Notes: generated by a model not told the origin, from the sequence alone. A stretch of 64,000 bases of DNA from Ancylomarina sp. DW003 (GCF_029029505.1 NZ_JAKJSD010000004.1:186001-250000); one strand, 5' to 3'. Shown: positions 9,122 to 18,215, counted from the first letter of the stretch. Made by a program: numbers and translations.

Positions 9122-11044
9122 CTATTCAAAATCGATCACTTTAGGACGATCTACGTTGAAGTTGCTGAATTTAGGACGATCTTCTCCAGATAGACCATAT
9201 TGTGGGCTAGAGAAATCGCTAGGAGCTTTAGGATATAGAGCAAAACGTAATTCGATTGTTTTAAACACTAAGTTTTCGTTGTTTAGTCGGATACCTAAAC
9301 CTATACCATAATAGGCTTTATTTTTGAAAGGATGATTTTGGTTTGTACCAATAGTACCCATGTCAAGAAAGTTAAAGAAAGCAAATCGAAAACCAGCAGC
9401 CATAAATGGTGTAAAGGTCATGTTCTCTAATTTTAGGGTTAATCTTTGGGTGCCCATGGCCTCCAGACTAGAGAAACCTCGGATTCCTGTTGGAGTGTTT
9501 AGTGTAATGAATTCTTCAGGGAAACGACGAATACCAAGAGTGTAGTTAAGTTCAATAAAATTACGAAAACGATACCTCCCTGTTTTGCGCAGTCGGCTAA
9601 TGTATTTGTTTTGTATTATAAAACTTCCTTGTTCGTAGCGTTCTTTTTTAAAATAGCCGCCTATTGCAAATCGAGTAAAGAAATAACTGTTCGATTTGTA
9701 GAAATGTGTGGCACGCTGATATTCAAAGGCCATATAGCTTCTATATGAAAATTCCCTATCCTCAAGTCCTCCGGTTAATTGCATCATATACCCATAAGGT
9801 ATATCCTCTGTTCGACCAAAGTTATAAATGAGATTAGACTTAAAATATTGTGTTTGATTGAGTGTTAAACTTGCCAAATAGACCCTTTTATTGTGAAAGA
9901 ATTTGTTAAGGTCGTGTCTTACCTCGGGTCTCTTGAAAAAATTTAAGGAAGAGTATCCTACGGTAGTAAACAATTGAGTTTTTGCTAGCTTTTTTGTTGA
10001 CTCAAGTTTAAAAGCTCGACCAATCCAGGCTGAAGCATAATCAAAATCCAAAGGCTCTTCATTTAAAATAGGATCGTTCTTTTGAATTTTATTTGAATGC
10101 ATGGTTTTAGATAACGTTAATCCTCCGGCGTACTTCGTTGTATAGGTTTCGAAAGGTCTTAATAAAGATATTTCGGCAAGTGATTTCTTATAATTGTTAT
10201 TAAATGTTACTCCAGCTTTTATATGCGAATTTGCCAAATTTTGTACGCGATAACTGGATAAATAACCCCAGTTTTGTTTTTTGTCAGCATTGTATTCGAA
10301 ACCTGCTTTTATCTCGTGACCTTTGCCATATAGGTTTCGGTTATAAACTTCCAGTGAGGTAGAGCTTATGGAGCCAAAATCAAGATCAAATCCCCAGGAA
10401 AACTGATCTTTTACGAGTAGGTAAAGATCAATTTCATCAGAAGAGCCCATTACAGGTACAGGAATAAACTGAGCATCTTTGATATAAGGTAAACTACGAA
10501 TTAAACGTTCGTTATCAGCCGTGTTGTAGGCGTCTAAGATATCTCCCTCTTTTATGTAGAGGTTTTTCTTGATATGACTTATACTACTCGTATTATGGAA
10601 CCGATTGGCTGTCTTTTCCATCCAAATACGAGTTTTTTGAAGACTGTCCAAAAAGTTGGGTTTAAAAGGAGGAATAACATCGATTACTATCTCATTGATT
10701 CGTTTGCCCTCGTAAGGAAGAAAAGCTTCACCACTTTGCTCTCTCTCTTTATTTTTAAGTAATTCTGCCTTATCTGGTGAAACAAAGAAAAGACCATATA
10801 ATTCCTTTGTTATTTTTGATTTATACGCTTTTGATTTTAGCTTTTTATAAAACTTACTTGCATTCTTGATTGTGTCTTTCTGCAGGTTTTCATTGATTGT
10901 ATCGACTGTAAATCTTTCTTCGAAATGATTGAAGCTAGTCGTTTCAAAAGATTGTGTTTCTGTTACAGATGTTTGAGCGTAAGAAGTTAGCCAATTAGAA
11001 ATAATCAGTAATAAGAGAATACAGTATTTGAAGTTCTTTTTTAT
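9122..11044 (-). CDS. BamA/TamA-like outer membrane beta-barrel protein, apparent ATA start
   Basis: An open frame of 640 codons. Read from the ATA codon at 11044-11042 it begins with a textbook signal peptide: K-K-N-F-K, a run of I/L residues, then S-Y-A-Q. A POTRA-like region follows (about residues 100-190), then a C-terminal 16-stranded-type barrel (to residue 640) with alternating aromatic strands, G-F-R-F-A-F-F-N, and a terminal I-E-L-R-F-A-L-Y near the end. This is the layout of the BamA/TamA/patatin-barrel family that inserts or transports outer-membrane proteins. There is no ATG, GTG or TTG in frame between the upstream stop and a TTG 131 codons inside (10651), which would remove the signal peptide and half the POTRA region. 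Either ATA is used, or the start codon has mutated and the gene is dead or weakly expressed. Confidence 0.7.
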   Translation of the reverse strand: MKKNFKYCILLLLIISNWLTSYAQTSVTETQSFETTSFNHFEERFTVDTINENLQKDTIKNASKFYKKLKSKAYKSKITKELYGLFFVSPDKAELLKNKEREQSGEAFLPYEGKRINEIVIDVIPPFKPNFLDSLQKTRIWMEKTANRFHNTSSISHIKKNLYIKEGDILDAYNTADNERLIRSLPYIKDAQFIPVPVMGSSDEIDLYLLVKDQFSWGFDLDFGSISSTSLEVYNRNLYGKGHEIKAGFEYNADKKQNWGYLSSYRVQNLANSHIKAGVTFNNNYKKSLAEISLLRPFETYTTKYAGGLTLSKTMHSNKIQKNDPILNEEPLDFDYASAWIGRAFKLESTKKLAKTQLFTTVGYSSLNFFKRPEVRHDLNKFFHNKRVYLASLTLNQTQYFKSNLIYNFGRTEDIPYGYMMQLTGGLEDREFSYRSYMAFEYQRATHFYKSNSYFFTRFAIGGYFKKERYEQGSFIIQNKYISRLRKTGRYRFRNFIELNYTLGIRRFPEEFITLNTPTGIRGFSSLEAMGTQRLTLKLENMTFTPFMAAGFRFAFFNFLDMGTIGTNQNHPFKNKAYYGIGLGIRLNNENLVFKTIELRFALYPKAPSDFSSPQYGLSGEDRPKFSNFNVDRPKVIDFE

Positions 11045-11095
11045 ATCAGCGAAATATTGGTTTACTTCTAAAGATAATAAAAATGAAGAATGAGC

Positions 11096-11551
11096 TTAAA
11101 TACTATTTTTAGAATTAGTTGCTTTTTCTTGAATAGCTTCAAGTTGTTCATTCGTCCATCCCCATTTATCACCAACGCGAATTTCTCCCATAAGTTGTTT
11201 CTTATTGAAAAACTCCAGAGTTACAATAGCACTTCCAAGACCATAACGCTTAAGACCTAGCTTGGTTCGAAGCTTATCACTGGTGATTGTTTCTTTTCCC
11301 TTAAGTGCGACTAAACTGTAATATAGAATAGAGAATTCATTTTTTTCATCATTAAAATCAATTTGATAAACGATTCGATTTCTCTTGATAGATAAAAGAA
11401 GGATAAAAATGATAATGAGTGTTAATTCATACACAAGGTTAATTCCCATAAATATGATGATGAGAATTTGAAGAATAAGAAACAAGCTTAATTCGCTTTT
11501 GATTCTTTCCCAAAGAGAAAAATTAGAAGTAGGAGCTATATATGTAGTCAT
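11096..11551 (-). CDS. small two-helix membrane protein of unknown function
   Basis: 151 residues. Residues about 20-60 hold two closely spaced hydrophobic segments (L-F-L-I-L-Q-I-L-I-I-I-F and L-T-L-I-I-I-F-I-L-L-L) forming a membrane hairpin; the rest is a soluble domain with I-D-F-N-D-E-K-N and a C-terminal G-W-T-N-E-Q-L stretch. I do not recognise it. It is 51 nt upstream of the outer-membrane barrel gene on the same strand and is probably co-transcribed with it; the short gap is where the barrel gene's start codon would be expected. Confidence 0.65.
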   Translation of the reverse strand: MTTYIAPTSNFSLWERIKSELSLFLILQILIIIFMGINLVYELTLIIIFILLLSIKRNRIVYQIDFNDEKNEFSILYYSLVALKGKETITSDKLRTKLGLKRYGLGSAIVTLEFFNKKQLMGEIRVGDKWGWTNEQLEAIQEKATNSKNSI

Positions 11552-11642
11552 CGTTTAATTTTTTGCATAGTTAGCCCTTTTATTGGAATTGAGACTTGTT
11601 TTAACTTGTATTCTATAGCATTTATTAATTTCGAAGCATAAA

Positions 11643-11675
11643 AAACATCCTCAACTATTATAGTTGAGGATGTTT
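11643..11675 (-). terminator. intrinsic terminator after the exported peroxiredoxin
   Basis: A 15-bp perfect stem, left arm 11643-11657 and right arm 11661-11675, three-base loop. On the minus strand it ends in six T, so it serves the peroxiredoxin gene. Confidence 0.85.
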
Positions 11676-11699
11676 CTGATTCAGATATTGTAAACAGTT

Positions 11700-12281
11700 T
11701 TATAAGTGCTCTAAAATTTCTTTAGCCGACGACCTGTTCTTATAATCTGGATCGTAGTGTAGAAATTTAATTTTTCCATTTTTTCCAATAATAAATGTTG
11801 CAGGAACAGGAAGAGTTTGGCTAGGGTTTCCGTTAGCTTTTGCTAAATCAACACCATACTTTTTGTATTTTTCCTGAAGATCTTTTGCAAGGATGAAGTT
11901 GACACCGAATGATTCCATTATTGAGTTATCTTTATCCCAAAGAACCGGGAAGTCAGCTTTTGTTTTCTCTACAGTTTTATTAATGTTTTCTGTTTTTTCA
12001 GGTGAAACAGCAATGATTTGTGCACCTGCTTTTTTGAAATCTTCTAAATGATCTTGCAATTCACTTAGATGACGATTACAGTAAGGACACCATTGACCTC
12101 TGTAAAAAACGACGATTAACTGTTTTCCTTTAAGAACTTCGGAGCTTTTAAATTTGTCTCCATTTTGATCAAATGCAATAAAAATTGGAGCTTTCTCTCC
12201 AATTTTTAAAATGCTTTCAGCCTTCTGAGCATAAGTATTAAGGCTAATTGTAGCAAGTAAAATAAATAATAAACGCTTCAT
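11700..12281 (-). CDS. exported AhpC/TSA-type peroxiredoxin-like protein
   Basis: 193 residues with a signal peptide (residues 1-18, ending T-Y-A-Q). The mature part is a thioredoxin fold with W-C-P-Y-C near residue 67, preceded by F-Y-R-G-Q, as in the AhpC/TSA/Bcp-like redoxins that reduce peroxides with a CxxC pair; the cis-Pro region P-A-T-F-I-I follows near residue 160. It should act in the periplasm against peroxides or on thiols. Single-gene unit, with its own terminator at 11643-11675. It is separated from OsmC, another peroxide-linked protein, by about 200 nt that include the OsmC terminator. Confidence 0.88.
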   Translation of the reverse strand: MKRLLFILLATISLNTYAQKAESILKIGEKAPIFIAFDQNGDKFKSSEVLKGKQLIVVFYRGQWCPYCNRHLSELQDHLEDFKKAGAQIIAVSPEKTENINKTVEKTKADFPVLWDKDNSIMESFGVNFILAKDLQEKYKKYGVDLAKANGNPSQTLPVPATFIIGKNGKIKFLHYDPDYKNRSSAKEILEHL

Positions 12282-12422
12282 ATTTTGTATATTAAATTAA
12301 TAACGAAGTAGAAGATGAAAGCCTGTTAGACTATTTTCTATATTTATTTTGTAAAAATATGAAATAAAAGAGGTGAGAGTCTTATATTGGTAGAGCTTAA
12401 TTGTTAATGCACTGTTAAAGGT

Positions 12423-12456
12423 CAAAAAAAATCCCTTACCAGATTAGGCAAGGGAT
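12423..12456 (-). terminator. intrinsic terminator after osmC-like gene
   Basis: Stem ATCCCTTACC (12431-12440) with GGCAAGGGAT (12447-12456), one mismatch, followed on the minus strand by eight T. Confidence 0.8.
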
Positions 12457-12481
12457 ATTCTGTAAGGCTTTGTATTTTGAA

Positions 12482-12895
12482 TTATGCTTTCTGTAGACGC
12501 ATAATTTTGTAAGTTGTGTTTACACCTGCTTGATGGAAAAGAACACCTACAGGACACATTTTTAAAGTTTTTTGTAAACAAGATTCAATCTTCTCATCAC
12601 TAGCTTCCGATTCTACTCTAAGCTCAACTTCAACATCAGTGAAGGTAGGCGCTCCATCTTTTTGAATTCCGGTAGTATCAACTTCAAGAGCAGTAAAATC
12701 AAATCTCATTTTCTTAGCTACAATATTGAAGATTGTATTTACACAACCTGAGTAACTCATTAAGCAAAGTTCAAATGCAGTTGGACCTAGATCTTGTCCG
12801 CCTTTAGCCTCTGGTAAGTCAATAATGGTTTCATGACCTCTATTATCTGTAATAACTGAAGCTGTTCCTTGTGTCCAAGTTGTTGTTGCTTTCAT
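12482..12895 (-). CDS. OsmC family protein
   Basis: 137 residues. It has the two conserved cysteines of OsmC/Ohr proteins: Cys51 in Y-S-G-C-V and Cys114 in M-C-P-V-G. These enzymes reduce organic hydroperoxides in the cytoplasm; the short YhfA-like subgroup, to which the E-L-C-L-M-S-Y-S-G-C segment is closest, is poorly characterised. Monocistronic on the minus strand with a terminator at 12423-12456. Confidence 0.9.
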   Translation of the reverse strand: MKATTTWTQGTASVITDNRGHETIIDLPEAKGGQDLGPTAFELCLMSYSGCVNTIFNIVAKKMRFDFTALEVDTTGIQKDGAPTFTDVEVELRVESEASDEKIESCLQKTLKMCPVGVLFHQAGVNTTYKIMRLQKA

Positions 12896-13281
12896 CTGTT
12901 TAAATTTTTATATGACTGGTTTAAATAGGCATTATAACCAAACAGTCTTTATTTTTTAATGTTATTAAAATTATGAGGCTACAAATATATTTAAATATCC
13001 AAATATATGGAGTTGTGATTGGTGTTTTTTAGCATTCATCTATGATTTTTAACATATGTATATTTTTCAATTCGATAGCATCAATATTACAGGTGTAGAA
13101 ATATTGTGTTTTGATAAGCGATTATTTCAAACCTTTGCAGTGATTTTTAATGTCTTTTTGATATGAATTCTGAGTAAAGACTCTTAAATTACATTTCTTT
13201 GTTTTCATCAAATATCAATTTAGACTATCGTGATAGTATATAGTACATTAGGTTGTCTAGAAATAAATCAAATTTATTGAC
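12896..13281. promoter_or_regulatory. divergent intergenic region, candidate -7 elements
   Basis: 386 nt between the OsmC gene (-) and the ADP-dependent kinase (+). Two minus-strand TATATTTG matches (12982-12989 and 13000-13007) could drive osmC with a leader of about 80-100 nt, though no TTG sits at the normal distance. No convincing element was found for the kinase, and no structured RNA. Confidence 0.35.
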
Positions 13282-14715
13282 ATGTCATACAGCGATTTAA
13301 AGGAAAAGTGGTTGGAACATTATAAAACGGCTCCTGCTCAATTGGATAAAATGGGAGAAGTTAACGGCCTTATTAGTGCATTTAATGCAAATGTAGATGC
13401 GGTAATTAAAGTGTCTGGAAAAAGTATTGAAAAGATTATAAGTGAGAATAAACTGAATTTATCAGAAATACTTAAAGATGGAGAAAACTCTATTCTATCG
13501 AATGAAGATGCAATAAGAGGTTTTTTGCAATGTTTTCAGGAAGGAAAAGCTGAGGAATGGTTAATTGAAGATAAAACTGTATTCAACTGGTTGAACGAAA
13601 CTGTTGGCTACGATAAATTGCAAATGGGAGGCCAAGGTGGTATTGTTGCCAATGTAATGGCAATCTGTGGTGTAAATTCTGTTTACGTGCATTGTGCATC
13701 TTCTCCTAAAGAACAATCTCAATTATTTTTAGATCTGGAAAACTTATTAACGGTTGACGAAAAAGGTCAGATTGCACAAGCATCAAAAGTTGATAGGAAA
13801 AATGACCTCCCATTAATTCATTGGATTATTGAATTTGATAAAGGAGATACAATTAATTTGGGAGGAAAAACATATATGTGCCCTAAAGCCAATCGATTTA
13901 TCGCTACTTACGACCCTTTAAATTTTAAATTGCATATCGATGAGCAATTTTCGAAGTGTATGGTTCAAGATAGTGTTCAACCAGAATACATTATTTTATC
14001 TGGTTATCAAATGTTGCATGAGACCTTGAAAGATGGAACTAAAGGTGCCGATAAAATTGATGATTCTAAAGCTATGATTAAATCTTGGCGTAAGTCTTGC
14101 CCTGATAATTTATTACATTTAGAAGTTGCTTCTACGCAAGATAAAGCCGTGAGAAGGCATTTGATTGATTCTTTGGTTGATAGTGTTGATAGCTTAGGAT
14201 TTAACGAACGTGAACTTATTGATATACTCGAAGTAATAGGAGAGGAAAGGTTGGCTGTTAAGTGTGAAGCTAATATTAATGCACAGACAATGTTCGAAGG
14301 CATGCTTAAGATTTACGAGTATACGGGTTGTGCCAGAATGCAATTGCATATGTTTGGCTTATATCTGACGCTTCAGAAAAAAGGCTTTAAAGTAACTCCG
14401 ATGCAAAATCGTGATGGTATGCAGTTGGCAGCCACTGTTGCTGCAGCAAAAGCCGGAACGGGTGCCATAAACTCTAAAGATGTTCTGCTTTGGGCACAAG
14501 GGCATAAAGTTTCTGATGTTGGTTTAAATGAACTAACAAAGCTTCAGAACTTGGTAGGTGAAAAATATGGACAAAGCCAGTTGCTTGAAACGGGAATCTT
14601 CGAGAATGATTCAATAGAAATAATAGCAGTTCCTACAATCTTAATTGAGAAACCTGTGACTTTAGTAGGAATGGGAGATACAATCTCATCAGTATCTTTA
14701 GTGGGAGCTCGCTAA
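13282..14715 (+). CDS. ADP-dependent phosphofructokinase/glucokinase family protein
   Basis: 477 residues, the normal size for the ADP_PFK_GK family (ribokinase fold), which phosphorylates glucose or fructose 6-phosphate using ADP instead of ATP. Visible marks are F-N-A-N-V-D-A near residue 33, M-G-G-Q-G-G-I-V-A-N near 115, L-S-G-Y-Q-M-L near 237 and, at the end, G-M-G-D with Asp466 as the likely catalytic base. The family is best known from hyperthermophilic archaea and from animals, and only scattered in bacteria. It stands alone between a divergent osmC and a terminator, so the context does not say which sugar is used. Confidence 0.82.
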   Translation: MSYSDLKEKWLEHYKTAPAQLDKMGEVNGLISAFNANVDAVIKVSGKSIEKIISENKLNLSEILKDGENSILSNEDAIRGFLQCFQEGKAEEWLIEDKTVFNWLNETVGYDKLQMGGQGGIVANVMAICGVNSVYVHCASSPKEQSQLFLDLENLLTVDEKGQIAQASKVDRKNDLPLIHWIIEFDKGDTINLGGKTYMCPKANRFIATYDPLNFKLHIDEQFSKCMVQDSVQPEYIILSGYQMLHETLKDGTKGADKIDDSKAMIKSWRKSCPDNLLHLEVASTQDKAVRRHLIDSLVDSVDSLGFNERELIDILEVIGEERLAVKCEANINAQTMFEGMLKIYEYTGCARMQLHMFGLYLTLQKKGFKVTPMQNRDGMQLAATVAAAKAGTGAINSKDVLLWAQGHKVSDVGLNELTKLQNLVGEKYGQSQLLETGIFENDSIEIIAVPTILIEKPVTLVGMGDTISSVSLVGAR

Positions 14716-14738
14716 AGGATAGGTGTTGATATGCATTT

Positions 14739-14769
14739 AAAAGTGACTTTCAATGAGTCACTTTTTTTG
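14739..14769 (+). terminator. intrinsic terminator after the ADP-dependent kinase
   Basis: Stem AAAAGTGACT (14739-14748) with AGTCACTTTT (14756-14765), seven-base loop, T-run continuing to 14768. Confidence 0.88.
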
Positions 14770-14899
14770 TGCTTACCAGTTGAATGTGTGATGAAACGAA
14801 TATTTCTTATTTTATTTTGTTCTTAATAGTTAAAAAAACAGAAAATTTAACAACAAACGTTTGCGATAATTCAAAATGAAAAGCTATATTGCACACGCT

Positions 14900-15008
14900 T
14901 TTGAAAAAAGGACCTCCTTTTAGAGAAAGCATTCTTATACTAACCGATAAGATCTCACTAACCGCTAATCCGCAAAAAATCCTACAGGCCACTGTAGGAT
15001 TTTTTTTT
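14900..15008 (+). ncRNA. candidate small RNA ending in an orphan terminator
   Basis: The 612 nt between the kinase terminator and citD contain no convincing gene but do hold a very strong terminator: stem 14974-14987 with 14992-15005, loop GCCA, T-run to 15008. No coding frame leads into it on the plus strand. About 40-50 nt into the possible transcript lies a short hairpin AAAAGGA-CC-TCCTTTT (about 14906-14922) whose CCTCCTTT matches the anti-Shine-Dalgarno end of 16S rRNA. A TATATTGC about 20 nt after a TTTG (14861 region) is a poor promoter match. The terminator also has six T on the minus strand, so the orientation is not certain. Confidence 0.3.
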
Positions 15009-15381
15009 ATTTAGAATCTGATTCACAAGCATATTTCGTAATTTGCTACTTGAAATCGAATAGGTGTAAGTGTGTTTTTTTCTGATGAAAAGTTGATCCT
15101 TTAGCTCGTAATAGAGAATAAAATCGTTAATCTGTTTTATAACATTTCTACCATACAAAAAAAGAAGCGAAAGTCCTTTGATATTTTTTGAAAGACTGCA
15201 ACATTTGTACACTGAAAATCAGTTGAAATTTTGAAGTGAAATCTACTAAGTAATTAGGTTTATTTAGATTGATTTATGATTCGGTTTCGTCTGATTTTTT
15301 TAGGTTTATCACAATCAAATAAAGTTTCGTCTTCATCTGTAAAAGAAGGAGATGGATAATAACAACTAACGATACAAAATA

Positions 15382-15669
15382 ATGACACCTAAGTTTAAAG
15401 CTCAAGCTGGAACTTTCGAATCAAGCGACATTATGGTTCTTATAGAGCCAGTTGCGGAAGGATCTGGAAGACAGGTTGACATTTCTTCAACTGTAATGCT
15501 GCAGTTCGAAGAAGATCTTAAAACATGCATCAATCAAGTTTTAGATGTAATGGAAATTGAAAATGTGCACCTTATTGCAAAAGATAAAGGCGCATTAACA
15601 CCGACCATTAAAGCGAGAGTTGAAACCGCAGTTAAACGTTCTTTAGGTATTCAGGAGGGTACATTGTAA
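15382..15669 (+). CDS. citD: citrate lyase acyl carrier protein (gamma subunit)
   Basis: 95 residues, the usual CitD size. It carries the 2'-(5''-phosphoribosyl)-3'-dephospho-CoA arm on which acetyl and citryl groups are exchanged during citrate cleavage to acetate and oxaloacetate. The attachment motif G-T-F-E-S-S-D is intact, with Ser14 at the position known from enterobacterial CitD. It is the first gene of the cluster; its TAA overlaps the citE ATG by one base (15669), so the two subunits are translated together. Confidence 0.95.
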   Translation: MTPKFKAQAGTFESSDIMVLIEPVAEGSGRQVDISSTVMLQFEEDLKTCINQVLDVMEIENVHLIAKDKGALTPTIKARVETAVKRSLGIQEGTL

Positions 15670-16565
15670 TGGCTAAGAAGAAAAGAAGATCAATGTTGTA
15701 CATCCCGGGTAATAATCCGGCAATGATTCAACAAGCGGGTGTTTATGGCTGTGATGCCGTACTACTTGATTTGGAAGATGCAGTAGCATTGAACCAAAAA
15801 GATGCTGCACGTATTTTGGTACGCAGCATGCTTGAAACCGTAAATTTCTACGATACCGAAGTTTGTGTTCGTGTAAACAACATGCAAACACCATTCGGTT
15901 TGGCGGATTTGGAAGAGATTGTTCCTATGCAGCCAGACAATATTCGTTTTCCTAAAACGGAATCGGTTCAGGATGTTAAAGATTTCATGAAAGAGGTTCG
16001 TAGAATCGAAAAAGAGCATGGAATCAAAAATCCAAAGATGACCATTCACGTAATGATTGAAACGGCTAAAGGAGTTGCTAATGTATACGATATTGCTGCT
16101 TGCGAGCCACGTGTAGATGCAATCACTATTGGAGGTCAGGATTTAACGGCTGATATGGGTATTGTGAAAACGCCGGACGGAGCAGGAATCGACTATGCTC
16201 GTAAGAGAATCGTTATGGCTGGTAAGGCTAATAATCTAGATGTATTAGATACTGTTTTTGCTGATGTTAATGATGAGGAGGGTCTTAAAGAGGAGACTGA
16301 ATACATCAAGAAATTAGGTTTTGCTGGTAAAGCATTGATTAATCCACGTCAGGTTGATCCTGTTCACGAGGTATTCAATCCTAGCGAAAACGAAATCCGT
16401 AAAGCTTACCGTGTGTATTCTGAGTTTTATAAGAATACTAAAGCGGGTATCGGTGTTTTTGCTATTGATGGTAAGATGATTGATGCTCCTGTTGTTCAGA
16501 GAGCTATCACCGTTTTAGAATATGCTAATATCGATATTAAGGATATTGAAAAGAGTTTAGACTAG
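15669..16565 (+). CDS. citE: citrate lyase beta subunit (citryl-ACP lyase)
   Basis: 298 residues, HpcH/HpaI TIM-barrel family. It splits citryl-ACP into acetyl-ACP and oxaloacetate. Typical CitE features are R-R-S-M-L-Y-I-P-G near the N-terminus, L-L-D-L-E-D-A-V near residue 34, the V-R-V-N segment and I-G-G-Q-D-L-T-A-D near residue 155 (substrate/metal site). Directly coupled to citD and 60 nt before the chosen citF start. Confidence 0.95.
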   Translation: MAKKKRRSMLYIPGNNPAMIQQAGVYGCDAVLLDLEDAVALNQKDAARILVRSMLETVNFYDTEVCVRVNNMQTPFGLADLEEIVPMQPDNIRFPKTESVQDVKDFMKEVRRIEKEHGIKNPKMTIHVMIETAKGVANVYDIAACEPRVDAITIGGQDLTADMGIVKTPDGAGIDYARKRIVMAGKANNLDVLDTVFADVNDEEGLKEETEYIKKLGFAGKALINPRQVDPVHEVFNPSENEIRKAYRVYSEFYKNTKAGIGVFAIDGKMIDAPVVQRAITVLEYANIDIKDIEKSLD

Positions 16566-16625
16566 TCAATTTATTAGCAACTATTGGTATTTCGATTTTA
16601 TCGGGAAGCCACTAATTATAAAACA

Positions 16626-18185
16626 ATGAAAAACGCATTAGGAGTTGAAATCCCTGAATATATAGAAGGTTTAGGCGAATTGCAGCCTTACCAAGGTGTT
16701 TGGAAAAGTATCATCGAAGATGAAGTTCCATCTACCAACATATCACGTACTTTAAAGGCAAAGAAAGCACACACATCAAAATTTTGTGATAGTTTAGAAG
16801 AAGCTATTAAAAAGTGCGAGCCTTTCGATGGTATGACTGTTACTTGTCATCATCACCTTCGTGGAGGAGATGGTGTATTGATGCAAACTATTGAGATTTT
16901 AGACAAGATGGGAATCAAAGATATTACTTTGGCTTCTTCATCTCTAACTTCTGCTCACGATGGTTTGGTACCTTACGTTGAGAATGGTATGATTACTAAG
17001 ATTTTTTCTTCAGGTATTAGAGGACGTCTTGGTGAAATCATCTCAATGGGAAAATTAAAGCATCCTGCAATTATTCACTCACATGGCGGTCGTGTTCGCG
17101 ATTTCCTAACAGGACGCATTAAACCAGATTTATCGGTACTTGCTGCTTCAGCCGCTGATGAGGAAGGTAACTCAACCGGATCTCACGGACCATCTGCATT
17201 TGGTTCTATGGGCTATGCTGATATTGATGCAAGATATTCAAAGAATGTCATTGTCGTTACTGATAATATCGTTGAATACCCATGTGTTCCAAGTACAGTA
17301 CGTCAGCATTTTGTTGATCATGTTGTAAAAGTGGATAGTATTGGTGATGCATCTAAGATTGCATCAGGTACAACACGTATCACATCTTCACCAATGGATT
17401 TGCGAATTGCTCGTATTGGTGCTACAGTAATCGAACATTCTGGTTTGTTTAAGGATGGTATGTCATTCCAGGTTGGTGCCGGTGGTGCTTCTTTGGCTGT
17501 GGCTAAATTCCTTCGTGAGGATATGAAGCGTAAGAACATTCAGGGATCATTCATGATTGGTGGTGTAACATCTTACGGTGTTGACATGCTTGAAGAAGGC
17601 TTATTTAAAGCTATTTTCGATGTTCAGTCGTTTGATGCTGCAGTAAGTACTTCTGTATTGAATAACCCTAAACACGTTGAGATTACTTGTGATCAATATG
17701 CGAATCCTAATAACTGTGGAGCCATGACCAATAAATTGGATGTGGTAGTCTTGGGGGCACTTGAGGTTGATGTTGACTTTAATGTTAACGTAATCACAGG
17801 TTCTTCAGGAGAGATTCGTGGTGCATCGGGAGGTCACTCTGATACAGCATCAGGAGCAAACCTTTCTGTTATTGTTTGCCCATCTTTCCGTGGTCGTTTA
17901 CCAATTATTATGGATCGTGTTCACACTGTTGTAACGCCAGGTGAAAGTGTTGATGTTATTGTAACTGAGCGTGGTGTTTGCGTGAATCCAGCAAAACCTA
18001 ATTTAGCTGCTGCCTTGAAAAAAGCAGGTGTAAAAGTCGTTGATATCAGAGATCTTAAAAAAGAAGTTGATTCTATGACTGGTGTTCCAGCTAAGAAAGA
18101 ACTTGGTGATAAGATTGTTGCATTGGTTGAATACCGTGACGGTACAATTATCGATGTGATCAAAAATGTCACTAACTTAGAGTAA
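16626..18185 (+). CDS. citF: citrate lyase alpha subunit (citrate:acetyl-ACP transferase)
   Basis: 519 residues from the ATG at 16626. The frame is open upstream to a TTG at 16584, but family proteins begin near the M-K-N-A-L-G stretch, so 16626 is preferred. CitF exchanges citrate for acetate on the ACP. Motifs seen: G-M-T-V-T-C-H-H-H-L-R-G-G-D-G (about residue 75), S-S-L-T-S-A-H, F-Q-V-G-A-G-G-A-S-L-A-V, and G-A-S-G-G-H-S-D-T-A near residue 415. Third gene of the operon; a hairpin follows at 18216-18242. Confidence 0.95.
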   Translation: MKNALGVEIPEYIEGLGELQPYQGVWKSIIEDEVPSTNISRTLKAKKAHTSKFCDSLEEAIKKCEPFDGMTVTCHHHLRGGDGVLMQTIEILDKMGIKDITLASSSLTSAHDGLVPYVENGMITKIFSSGIRGRLGEIISMGKLKHPAIIHSHGGRVRDFLTGRIKPDLSVLAASAADEEGNSTGSHGPSAFGSMGYADIDARYSKNVIVVTDNIVEYPCVPSTVRQHFVDHVVKVDSIGDASKIASGTTRITSSPMDLRIARIGATVIEHSGLFKDGMSFQVGAGGASLAVAKFLREDMKRKNIQGSFMIGGVTSYGVDMLEEGLFKAIFDVQSFDAAVSTSVLNNPKHVEITCDQYANPNNCGAMTNKLDVVVLGALEVDVDFNVNVITGSSGEIRGASGGHSDTASGANLSVIVCPSFRGRLPIIMDRVHTVVTPGESVDVIVTERGVCVNPAKPNLAAALKKAGVKVVDIRDLKKEVDSMTGVPAKKELGDKIVALVEYRDGTIIDVIKNVTNLE

Positions 18186-18215
18186 ATCAATTCTTTTAAG
18201 AATTGTATATTATAC

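Noticed and set aside
14807-15212. Two short minus-strand reading frames (61 and 76 codons) before citD
   Set aside because: They overlap the orphan terminator, have no promoter or ribosome site that I can support, and their composition (many Ser/Leu/Lys/Ile codons from AT-rich DNA) looks random.
16584-16625. TTG start giving citF 14 extra residues
   Set aside because: The family begins at the following ATG (16626); the extra residues have no counterpart that I know of.
17921-18190. 89-codon minus-strand frame opposite citF
   Set aside because: Shadow of citF codon use; no upstream signals.
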